Source: Chlamydiales bacterium
GTDB lineage: Bacteria > Chlamydiota > Chlamydiia > Chlamydiales > JAACFD01
Direction of reading: 5' to 3'
DNA length: 10,842 nt
Assembly (NCBI GenBank): GCA_009937555.1
Contig: JAACFD010000043.1
Span: 1 to 10,842, forward strand
Both the position numbers and the translations under genes were made by a program. Every line of letters begins with the position of its first letter. Within the stretch, counting starts at the first letter, position 1. Shown here piece after piece: positions 1 through 6,614 of this stretch. A model generated the notes under the pieces. That model searched no databases. It was not told the DNA's origin and saw only the letters and a program-made list of their open reading frames with translations.

Positions 1-302
1 TCAATTTTTTTAGACTTTACCTCTTGTTTTAGTAGTGGGTTTTCGAGTGTTAATGGCTTCATTTTTAAAAGGAGCTGTTCAGCTAAAGCTTTTACCAAGG
101 TGACTTTTTGCTCACTATCTGAAGTAGGACTAAAGTCTTTATTGGGACATAGTACTTTGATAAGGAAGTATTTTGATTCACCAGTTTCTTTATTAGTAAA
201 CTTAACCTTAATCCCTAAGTTTCTAGCTCGATCTAACTTACTCTGATTGCTTAAAGTATGTATTTCCTGGGCTTCTATTCTAAAATGATCCCCTTCTATC
301 AT
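1..302 (-). CDS. Partial unknown protein, N-terminal 100 residues
   Basis: An open frame starts at ATG (302-300) and runs without a stop to the left edge, so the C-terminus lies outside the window. The visible protein begins MIEGDHFRIEAQEIHTL. A clear Shine-Dalgarno, GGGAG, sits about 7 bases before the ATG, which supports the start. The visible part is soluble-looking, with alternating polar and hydrophobic residues (for example KVKFTN, YFLIKVL) that suggest beta strands, then a Lys/Leu-rich helical stretch around residues 68-82. There is no signal peptide or membrane segment. I do not recognise a family. It is divergent from the small gene at 419, with 116 bases between them. Confidence 0.6.
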   Translation of the reverse strand, partial: MIEGDHFRIEAQEIHTLSNQSKLDRARNLGIKVKFTNKETGESKYFLIKVLCPNKDFSPTSDSEQKVTLVKALAEQLLLKMKPLTLENPLLKQEVKSKKI

Positions 303-418
303 AAAATAACTCCCTTATCAAAGCGCTTAACTTAACTACCCTTTAGGGCTATGCAAAAATCATACCACTTGTTAATTTGATCGAACTAGGCTACTAAAAC
401 TAAACAAGGGAAAAGAAA
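303..418. promoter_or_regulatory. Divergent intergenic region with weak promoter candidate
   Basis: These 116 bases separate two divergently read genes and should hold promoters for both. For the plus gene the best sigma70-like pair I see is TTGTTA (369-374), 17 bases, then TACTAA (392-397); the -10 is poor. An 8-bp palindrome AAGCGCTT lies at 321-328, and a short near-palindrome CCCTTTAGGG at 339-348. Either could be an operator, but both are short enough to arise by chance. Confidence 0.25.
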
Positions 419-790
419 ATGATGAAATTAGGCGCCAGGCCCTTTAATCATGACTACACATGGAATATTATAGGGTTAAAAAGAGAAATTAGAAAGCTAG
501 CTGAAAAACTCTCTGCAGAAGATTCTGTTATCACAAAAGAAGTTCAAGCTTCTATATTAGAAAGAATTACCCCCACCTTAAGATCAATAGACAAGCACTA
601 TGTAGAAGGGCACTGTGCTATGGTTTACCCTGCTCGAGGCTTTGAAAGGTCCTATAAAAATAAGGAAGTACAGCAAATTCTTTTAAACTTGATTCAGCTG
701 TTTTCAGACGATGTAAGAATTAAAATAGCTGCCATTTTAGCTAATTCCCTGCCAGTAGCAACTCCAGCTGGCGGAGCTCCTACTGGGTAG
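419..790 (+). CDS. Small unknown protein (123 aa)
   Basis: The start is ATG ATG at 419, preceded by AAGGG (406-410) at 8 bases. The protein has no signal peptide or membrane helix. It looks mainly helical: a basic amphipathic stretch around residues 18-31 (LKREIRKLAEKL), further helices at about 37-58 and 82-110, and a flexible Pro/Gly/Ala tail ending PAGGAPTG. The middle holds a His/Cys pair (EGHCAMVYP, residues 63-71), which is too little to call a metal site. I recognise no family. The good ribosome site and an open frame with no strong competing frame make a real gene likely. It ends 22 bases before the convergent DUF255 fusion gene. Confidence 0.6.
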   Translation: MMKLGARPFNHDYTWNIIGLKREIRKLAEKLSAEDSVITKEVQASILERITPTLRSIDKHYVEGHCAMVYPARGFERSYKNKEVQQILLNLIQLFSDDVRIKIAAILANSLPVATPAGGAPTG

Positions 791-812
791 TCTGTAGCAT
801 TAACAGCTGAAG

Positions 813-3800
813 TTATATATCGTTAATTCTAAAAGTTTCAATCTGGCTAATCTCTTTTAGTATTTTGCTTAAAGGAAGGTTTACTGGAAGGTTTAAAAGC
901 TGTTTAACCTCTTGTAAATAATCTACTCTTCGAATCCCATTTAAAATACTTGCTAGCTCACTTACATGATTAACAAGCCATAATGATTTAATAGACAAGG
1001 GTAAAGACTTCTTATCGTCCGATAAATACTTATCTATAATCTTTTCAATATCGCTAGTAATGAGATAGTTTTTCATTAAAACACGCCGCCTGCACTCCTC
1101 ACATAAATTTTGGAGAGTCGAAATGAAATCAGTCCTAAAGTCAAGCCATAGCTGAGGATCTCCAGCCTCTAAGTGTTTATCAAAGAAATTTAAGTTATGC
1201 AGGGCATAATCAAAAATATGTGTTTCAAAACGCTGCCAATGCTCCTCACTATAACAGTCTTGTAGCTGACTTTTTACAGCCTCTGAAACGGTAAAGAGCT
1301 CTTTTAAATCCTGCTTTAAGCCTTCAGCTTTAATATTAGGGGCAATTTTGCTTCTCCAGATATTCTCTAGATATTGAAGCTTCATATACTCCTTGTCATA
1401 ATCATACCTCTCAGCTGGTACTTTAACTGAAGCCAACCTCACTAGCCTATCATTAAAAATGGCATTTAATGGTCTATTAGTAAAAGCAGCTATTTGCTGT
1501 TGTTTGCAGTAATGAAAAAGATGATTCCCATGAAACTCATTACTTATATAAGCCTCTGACTCTAGAAGATTGAAGGGAAACTGAAGCAGGCGGAAGTGAT
1601 GCTGAATACCTAAAGAACTTGTAGCTGCTTCCATCAACCTCCTTACATCTACAAAAAGGCGATGATTCACTTTTGCTAATGTATTTGAAGAAACTCCATA
1701 AAACCCTATTACTCCCTGCTTAACCTTTCCCTCGAGAAACTCAAAAGACTTTTGTATCCTTTGATAAAACTCATCCTGGCCTAGCTCCTCTAGTAAATAT
1801 TCAGGATTATGTAAGAAAAAGCCATCCACTTTACTTACATTCAAACGGTCTCTTGTCTTTTGAATTTCCTCTTCTAAATGTTTAGGGTCAATGCAATGCC
1901 AATGATCGTCCGATAATTTTACAGTTCCCTTATCACTTTTTAATAACTTCTTTAGTTCTAGAAGGTCTCCTTGGACATATCCCGCTTTACTAAGCAAAAT
2001 GAAGTCTTCTCTTTTAAATTTCTTCTCAGACTGAAGTTTACTAATTGCCTTTCCTATAGCTAACTCGCTTTCTCCGTCATAATAGTTATTAGAGGTATCA
2101 AATACATTGATACCCGATGAAGCAACTTGTGTTAACATTTGGATATCATCTTCTTGATTCTGTATTCGGTATGCCCCCATCCCTACTCTACTGACTTGCC
2201 AGTTATGCTGACTAAAGAAATGGTTTTGGATATCAGGAAATTGATTGAAGTACTGCTTGAATTGCGGCTTCTTTAAAGCTGCATTCTCATCTTGTTCAAA
2301 CTCCCTTAATGAAACTGCTGAGCTTTTATAAGTAGCTAAAAACTTATCTAGTTTCTCTAGTGAGTTTGTCTGAAGCAGTTCTACTCCTTTTTGCTTAATA
2401 GTGATTTGTACTGTACGGGAGCCTTTATGAGAGATAATAATTGGCACCCACTTATTTAACAGTCCCCATTGGTTAAGTCTAATATATATTTCATCTTCAG
2501 CTGCACCCTGGTAATTTACCTCTAATGCAGGAGTCATTGCTGATAAGAGAAGGTTATAATACCCTAAGTAAACAGCTGGCAGTCGTTTAGCATGCCTAGC
2601 TAAAGCATATAGACATTGATTGACTTTTTCACGATAAGTATGGTTTTTCTCTTCGTGTGAGAAAAACAGCAAACACTCAAAGGCAACTAAAGCTGGATTA
2701 GCAATTACAGGGTCAGATGCTTCTTTAGCATTCACAAATAAAGGTCCCTCTTTTAGTGAAGCACTCTGAAACCAAAGGTTTTTCTCACAGTAAAAATCTT
2801 TAAGTAAGGTGTCTTTAATACTTCTAGCTTCCTCTAAATATTCTGTTTTCAGAGTAGCTTGGTAAAGATCTAATAGTGCACGGCATAGATAAGCTAAGTC
2901 TTCTAGACTAGCTTTTCCATAGCTCTTTCCTGCCGCAAAACACCGATGGTAGGAACCTCTAATCTTAAGGTGCTTGTTTAAAAATTTTGCCTGCTCCATA
3001 GCAAGCCCTAAAAATCGACCTTCATTAAAGGCATGGTAAACCGAGACAAAAGCACTTATTACCAGTGAATTCCAACCTAAGAGAACTTTGTAGTCTTTAG
3101 ACACCTTATGACGGTATGCCCTATACTCCAACAACTTTTGCCTATGCTCTAGAAAGGCTTGGTGCTTTTGGGATAAGGTTTTAATAAATGAGGAATTATC
3201 TTGTTCATGCGCCACATTAAGAGTAGGTAAAATAGCTCCATTAAAATTACCTTCTTGAGAAATTTCAAGAGAGTTAGCAAGAGAGTTCAGCTCTTTCTCT
3301 GAAAACTCCTTTTCTAGCTCTTTATAGCTAAAAGCATAATATACTCCCTCTTTATCATCTAAGTTAGCATCTATACTACTAACAAAACCTCCTGTCTCAC
3401 TAGCTAGCATATCAGAAAGAATGAAAGTAGCGATGTCAAAGCTAATTGCCTTAAATAAAGATTCTTTAAAAAGTGAAGCTGCTCTTGCATATATTCCTAG
3501 TAGTGTAGCATTATCATAGAGCATTTTTTCGAAGTGGGGTATTAGCCACTCTCTATCAGTAGAGTAGCGTGAAAAACCTCCAGCAATAAGGTCATAAACA
3601 CCGCCTTTCACCATATGACTTAGAGTCTTCAATAACATCTCTTTTAACTGCTCTGAAGGCTTTTGCTCATAACGATTCATTAAGTATTGCAATGTACTTG
3701 GAGAGAAAAACTTAGGTGCCTTTTGTTGAAAGCCACCATATGTTTGGTCCCAATGCAGTTCAAGATACTTAACTGCAAAATCAAAATAAGAGGGATCTAA

Positions 3801-4343
3801 AACATCTTCCTGCTTTTTGCTATAGATTTTTTCCATGCTATCTTTGACTAAGTTAGCTTCGTTAATAAGAATTTGCCTGTTAGATCTCCACTGATCAGCC
3901 GCCCAATTAATGATAGAAAAGAATCCCCAACGCCCATCTTGATCGTGCAAAGAGACATAGCTTGAGGAAGCAAAAGGCTTTCCATTATGCTCTAAAAAAA
4001 GGTTCATGGGCCAGCCTGCTTGACCGCCATTAAAAATCATGGTAGCTCCCATATAGACCTCGTCTATATCAGGCCTTTCCTCTTTATCCACCTTAATACA
4101 AATAAAATGCTCATTAAGAAAAGCTGCTACTTGGCTATCGCTAAAGGACTCTTTCTCCATTCGGTGGCACCAATGACAAGCTGTATATCCAATATTTAAA
4201 AAAATAGCTTTATCTTCATTTCTAGCCCTTTCAAAAGCTTCCTCTCCCCAGGGATACCAAAAAACTTCGCTCATGCTACTTCTTTTTAGATATGGACTCA
4301 TTTCCAAAGAAAGCTTATTAGAGTTTTTTTGAGATAGTGCCAT
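813..4343 (-). CDS. DUF255/YyaL-type protein fused to aldo-keto reductase
   Basis: This 1176-residue protein is far longer than usual DUF255/YyaL (SPATA20-like) proteins of about 650-750 residues. Residues 14-165 form the thioredoxin-like domain: SPYL at 16, WYPWGEEAF at 29, CHWCH at 56-60 with C56 and C59, VDKEERPD at 85-92 and AGWP at 109-112. Residues 190 to about 600 match the alpha/alpha-toroid (glycosidase-like) part, with APKFF (209), GGVYD (247), HFEKMLYDNA (270-279) and GWNSL (423). From about 715 to 990 follows an aldo-keto reductase domain with an apparently complete tetrad: D749 and Y754 (FDTSNNYY), K786 (LLSK) and H845 (FLHNPE), plus TNRPLNA at 955-961. Residues 1000-1176 are helical and unassigned. 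AGGAG lies 7 bases before the ATG. No signal peptide is seen, so it is probably cytosolic. The function of the DUF255 family is not settled; the fusion suggests a redox or carbohydrate-related role, which is inference. Confidence 0.93.
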   Translation of the reverse strand: MALSQKNSNKLSLEMSPYLKRSSMSEVFWYPWGEEAFERARNEDKAIFLNIGYTACHWCHRMEKESFSDSQVAAFLNEHFICIKVDKEERPDIDEVYMGATMIFNGGQAGWPMNLFLEHNGKPFASSSYVSLHDQDGRWGFFSIINWAADQWRSNRQILINEANLVKDSMEKIYSKKQEDVLDPSYFDFAVKYLELHWDQTYGGFQQKAPKFFSPSTLQYLMNRYEQKPSEQLKEMLLKTLSHMVKGGVYDLIAGGFSRYSTDREWLIPHFEKMLYDNATLLGIYARAASLFKESLFKAISFDIATFILSDMLASETGGFVSSIDANLDDKEGVYYAFSYKELEKEFSEKELNSLANSLEISQEGNFNGAILPTLNVAHEQDNSSFIKTLSQKHQAFLEHRQKLLEYRAYRHKVSKDYKVLLGWNSLVISAFVSVYHAFNEGRFLGLAMEQAKFLNKHLKIRGSYHRCFAAGKSYGKASLEDLAYLCRALLDLYQATLKTEYLEEARSIKDTLLKDFYCEKNLWFQSASLKEGPLFVNAKEASDPVIANPALVAFECLLFFSHEEKNHTYREKVNQCLYALARHAKRLPAVYLGYYNLLLSAMTPALEVNYQGAAEDEIYIRLNQWGLLNKWVPIIISHKGSRTVQITIKQKGVELLQTNSLEKLDKFLATYKSSAVSLREFEQDENAALKKPQFKQYFNQFPDIQNHFFSQHNWQVSRVGMGAYRIQNQEDDIQMLTQVASSGINVFDTSNNYYDGESELAIGKAISKLQSEKKFKREDFILLSKAGYVQGDLLELKKLLKSDKGTVKLSDDHWHCIDPKHLEEEIQKTRDRLNVSKVDGFFLHNPEYLLEELGQDEFYQRIQKSFEFLEGKVKQGVIGFYGVSSNTLAKVNHRLFVDVRRLMEAATSSLGIQHHFRLLQFPFNLLESEAYISNEFHGNHLFHYCKQQQIAAFTNRPLNAIFNDRLVRLASVKVPAERYDYDKEYMKLQYLENIWRSKIAPNIKAEGLKQDLKELFTVSEAVKSQLQDCYSEEHWQRFETHIFDYALHNLNFFDKHLEAGDPQLWLDFRTDFISTLQNLCEECRRRVLMKNYLITSDIEKIIDKYLSDDKKSLPLSIKSLWLVNHVSELASILNGIRRVDYLQEVKQLLNLPVNLPLSKILKEISQIETFRINDI

Positions 4344-4406
4344 AGCTTAACTCCTATATTTTCTTAGCTACGCGTATATACCAAGTTTTTAATTAAATCT
4401 TTAAAA

Positions 4407-4430
4407 TTATTGGGTAAAATCACCCAATAA
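4407..4430. repeat. Perfect 9-bp inverted repeat, candidate operator
   Basis: The left arm TTATTGGGT (4407-4415) and right arm ACCCAATAA (4422-4430) are perfect reverse complements separated by 6 bases. The repeat sits in the 149-bp region between the divergent genes starting at 4343 and 4493. Neither strand shows a T-run after the hairpin that would make a good intrinsic terminator, and no gene end lies nearby. A binding site for a dimeric regulator fits better, and it could control both genes. The regulator is not identifiable from this window. Confidence 0.5.
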
Positions 4431-4439
4431 AAGTAAAAT
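4410..4439 (+). promoter_or_regulatory. Candidate sigma70-type promoter for gene at 4493
   Basis: TTGGGT (4410-4415) followed after 18 bases by TAAAAT (4434-4439, five of six bases matching TATAAT) makes a plausible promoter. Its -35 box lies inside the left arm of the inverted repeat, so a protein bound to the repeat would block it. The leader to the ATG at 4493 would be about 45 bases. Confidence 0.35.
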
Positions 4440-4492
4440 ACTAAGTCATTTTGATAAATCAGGCTTAAAATAATAAAAAGGAACTAATAAAT

Positions 4493-6154
4493 ATGAGTCT
4501 TGACTCTCCAACTATTACACCTAAGGCAAGCCGTCGTCCTTTACATCTAGATACTCCACCTCCTAAGGTTGAAGTTGAAGCTGAGCCTTCTCTTATTAGT
4601 TCCATATTTAGTCGTATTCAAAGTGGATTTCAAGAATCTGTTAAAGAAGATAAGCAGGGAGCTGTTTTAACAGCTATGGGCAGTGGAACTGCTATAATCA
4701 CTCTTGAACATGCCCCTTCAACTGTTGCATTCATAACTAACGCTATTGGTGGTAACCTTCTATTATCAGGAGCATCTACACTTATAGGAAATCCTCTAAG
4801 CTGGGCTGCAAGTGGCCTGGCAAGCCTAACAGGCGCTGCTGCTACTGAAATTGGTTGTGCTGTAGGTTCTGATGCTATGTGTCAAGTAGCTACAGTCTGT
4901 ACAGCTGGCTCTTGCGCTGCTGCTACTGGCCCTGTTCTATTTCTTATTGGATCAGGAGCGACTATATACGGAGCCATGAGACTTTATAACCAGGGAAGAG
5001 AAGTTACAGTTCAGGTAATTGAAGAGGTAAAAGATGAGCAGGTAAGGGAATTAAGAAAAACAGCTCTACACTTCCAGGATCCTGAACGTTACCCCGCTCC
5101 TCTTGGAATACTTACTGAAAAAGGCTCTAGCACTTCTACTTCTGAAGGAGCCATAGTACCAGTCCCTAGACCTATAGTTGATTCTACCGTAACAGTGCTT
5201 ACTACAGCAGCAATAGCTAATGGTGTTTTAGCTAGTACTAGAGTTAAAGAAATGACTACTGAGAGTAGAAGACTAACTGGTGCTGCTATTGCTACTTTAA
5301 TTCCTAGCCCTACTACTCCTAGATCTGATGAAGCTAAAGCTCCTCCTATCAAAACCCCTCTAGACAAGTTTCGAGCACTAGGTATCATTCTAAGTTTAAC
5401 AGGCGGTAACAATTCTTTTAGTAGCTCTATACAAAGATGGGCAAAAGATGAATTTAAGGCTTTATGGGAACATAAAGATGAATATCTAGGCGAAGTTAAA
5501 AAGTTTTTAACTCAAAATGTTTTAGTTCAGCTTAATAAATATTTTCCACCTACTCCTTTAGATCCTAAAGATACTAGAAGAGCTGTCGGAGCTTACCTAC
5601 TCTATGGGCTTTCTAAAAAAGTCGCTACTTGGGCCTACGAACACTCAAAGTATCATAAAACTCTTGATAGATTAGCAACTGTTCAGCTAACCATTAAAGC
5701 TATCAACTTCATGATTCCAGCATATTTTATGACTCGAATCTTTGCCAATAGTATTGAGAGTTATACTAATTCCGGTAGTAAGAAATCAAATGTTGAAATT
5801 CTCTTAGACCAATTTGAGCTTTTCTTACCTCCAATTACAACGCCTGTAGATAAAGTTTTTGACAATCGCGATATTAGACAGCACTTCAAAGCTCTTGTTA
5901 ACCCTAAGTCTTTTTGGCATTTACTATCCTCTTTCACTGTTGGAGTACTAACAGGAGCTGTAGGTAGAGACCTACTAAAAGTGGCACTATCAGATCAACG
6001 CGTATCAAAGTTTGTAGATAATGACACCCAAAACCTATTACTTAAGTTTGCACAGTTTTACCCAGTTATCTACCCTATTGGCCGTTACCTTATTCAATCC
6101 TTTAGAAAACCTGAAGAAGGAGATTATTTCCTTAGCTATTACATTCTTAAGTGA
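4493..6154 (+). CDS. Unknown Ser/Pro-ended, Gly/Ala-rich membrane-active-looking protein, frameshifted
   Basis: The start ATG at 4493 has AAAGGA (4477-4482) about 10 bases upstream. Residues 1-33 are disordered and Ser/Thr-Pro rich (SPTITPK, RRPLHLD). Residues 56-121 and 143-163 are hydrophobic, Gly/Ala rich, without charged residues for long stretches, and could insert in a membrane. Four cysteines cluster at 122, 130, 136 and 141. Residues 205-290 are Ser/Thr/Pro-rich linker. From about 310 on the protein is helical and seems to contain two diverged copies of a module of about 105 residues. The frame ends at 6154, but the downstream frame (to 6611) looks like the natural continuation, so this is probably the front part of a protein of about 715 residues. 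I recognise no family. The shape resembles secreted effectors or inclusion-membrane-type proteins of intracellular bacteria, but that is only inference. No cleavable signal peptide is seen. Confidence 0.75.
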   Translation: MSLDSPTITPKASRRPLHLDTPPPKVEVEAEPSLISSIFSRIQSGFQESVKEDKQGAVLTAMGSGTAIITLEHAPSTVAFITNAIGGNLLLSGASTLIGNPLSWAASGLASLTGAAATEIGCAVGSDAMCQVATVCTAGSCAAATGPVLFLIGSGATIYGAMRLYNQGREVTVQVIEEVKDEQVRELRKTALHFQDPERYPAPLGILTEKGSSTSTSEGAIVPVPRPIVDSTVTVLTTAAIANGVLASTRVKEMTTESRRLTGAAIATLIPSPTTPRSDEAKAPPIKTPLDKFRALGIILSLTGGNNSFSSSIQRWAKDEFKALWEHKDEYLGEVKKFLTQNVLVQLNKYFPPTPLDPKDTRRAVGAYLLYGLSKKVATWAYEHSKYHKTLDRLATVQLTIKAINFMIPAYFMTRIFANSIESYTNSGSKKSNVEILLDQFELFLPPITTPVDKVFDNRDIRQHFKALVNPKSFWHLLSSFTVGVLTGAVGRDLLKVALSDQRVSKFVDNDTQNLLLKFAQFYPVIYPIGRYLIQSFRKPEEGDYFLSYYILK

Positions 6155-6611
6155 TACTTTTGAGCATCTTCAGACCAAAGCCTTTATCATAGAAGCAAAG
6201 AAACGCATTAAGCATAATTATAATGCTGATGAAATGCAGCAGGCCTTAATGGATACCGCAAGTGCAACCTTGATATCAAATACTGCTAGGTGGACCTTAA
6301 TGAATTTTATTGTCTCGTCTAAGTTCAAGTCATCACTGGCTGGAAAAGCAGTCAATGCTTCGCTAATGCTAGGTCCAGGTCTATTTCATTTATACAAATA
6401 CGCCCAAACTCTTTTGAGAGAAAAAGATGAGTCAGAAGTAGCTCCTATTTCCCCTAGAGTAGCTACTCACTTCACTCCGGGAGCTAGAACTATTATCACT
6501 GACTCCCCTGTTTCGGCTAGAAAAGGTGGGGCTGGAGGTCCTCCGTTATCTCCTACATCCGCCTCAAAAAGACGCTACCTAGATTTACTAGACGATCCTA
6601 GTGCTGAGTAA
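6021..6611 (+). CDS. Probable C-terminal part of the preceding protein in shifted frame
   Basis: This open frame overlaps the end of the previous one by 134 bases and lies in the +1 frame relative to it. Its first ATG (6021) has no Shine-Dalgarno, and its first 30 or so residues look like an out-of-frame reading. From about residue 32 (KKEIISLAITFLSDTFEHL) it becomes a convincing helical protein, continues with RW, LMNFIV and a hydrophobic LMLGPGLFHLYKYAQTLL stretch, then a Ser/Pro/Gly-rich tail ending SKRRYLDLLDDPSAE. Helix pattern and tail style match the upstream protein. An extra base near 6105-6125 (for example one G of GG at 6119-6120) would explain the break and give a joined sequence RKPEE-EIISLAI. 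Alternatives are a programmed +1 shift, an assembly error, or a separate gene translated by coupling. It ends 3 bases before the convergent ankyrin gene. Confidence 0.5.
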   Translation: MTPKTYYLSLHSFTQLSTLLAVTLFNPLENLKKEIISLAITFLSDTFEHLQTKAFIIEAKKRIKHNYNADEMQQALMDTASATLISNTARWTLMNFIVSSKFKSSLAGKAVNASLMLGPGLFHLYKYAQTLLREKDESEVAPISPRVATHFTPGARTIITDSPVSARKGGAGGPPLSPTSASKRRYLDLLDDPSAE

Positions 6612-6614
6612 AGA

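Noticed and set aside
799..827. Inverted repeat ATTAAC / GTTAAT between convergent genes as a terminator
   Set aside because: Arms are only 6 bp and A/T-rich, the loop is 17 bases, and no T-run follows on either strand.
5089..5412. Minus-strand open frame of 107 codons
   Set aside because: It lies fully inside the plus-strand gene at 4493, is low-complexity Val/Ala/Ser/Leu-rich as expected of a mirror frame of Thr/Ala/Ser codons, and has no family match.
6152..6154. TGA at the end of the first frame as an RF2-type programmed +1 frameshift site
   Set aside because: The codon before it is AAG rather than a slippery CTT followed by T, and the likely frame switch by protein pattern lies about 30-50 bases upstream.
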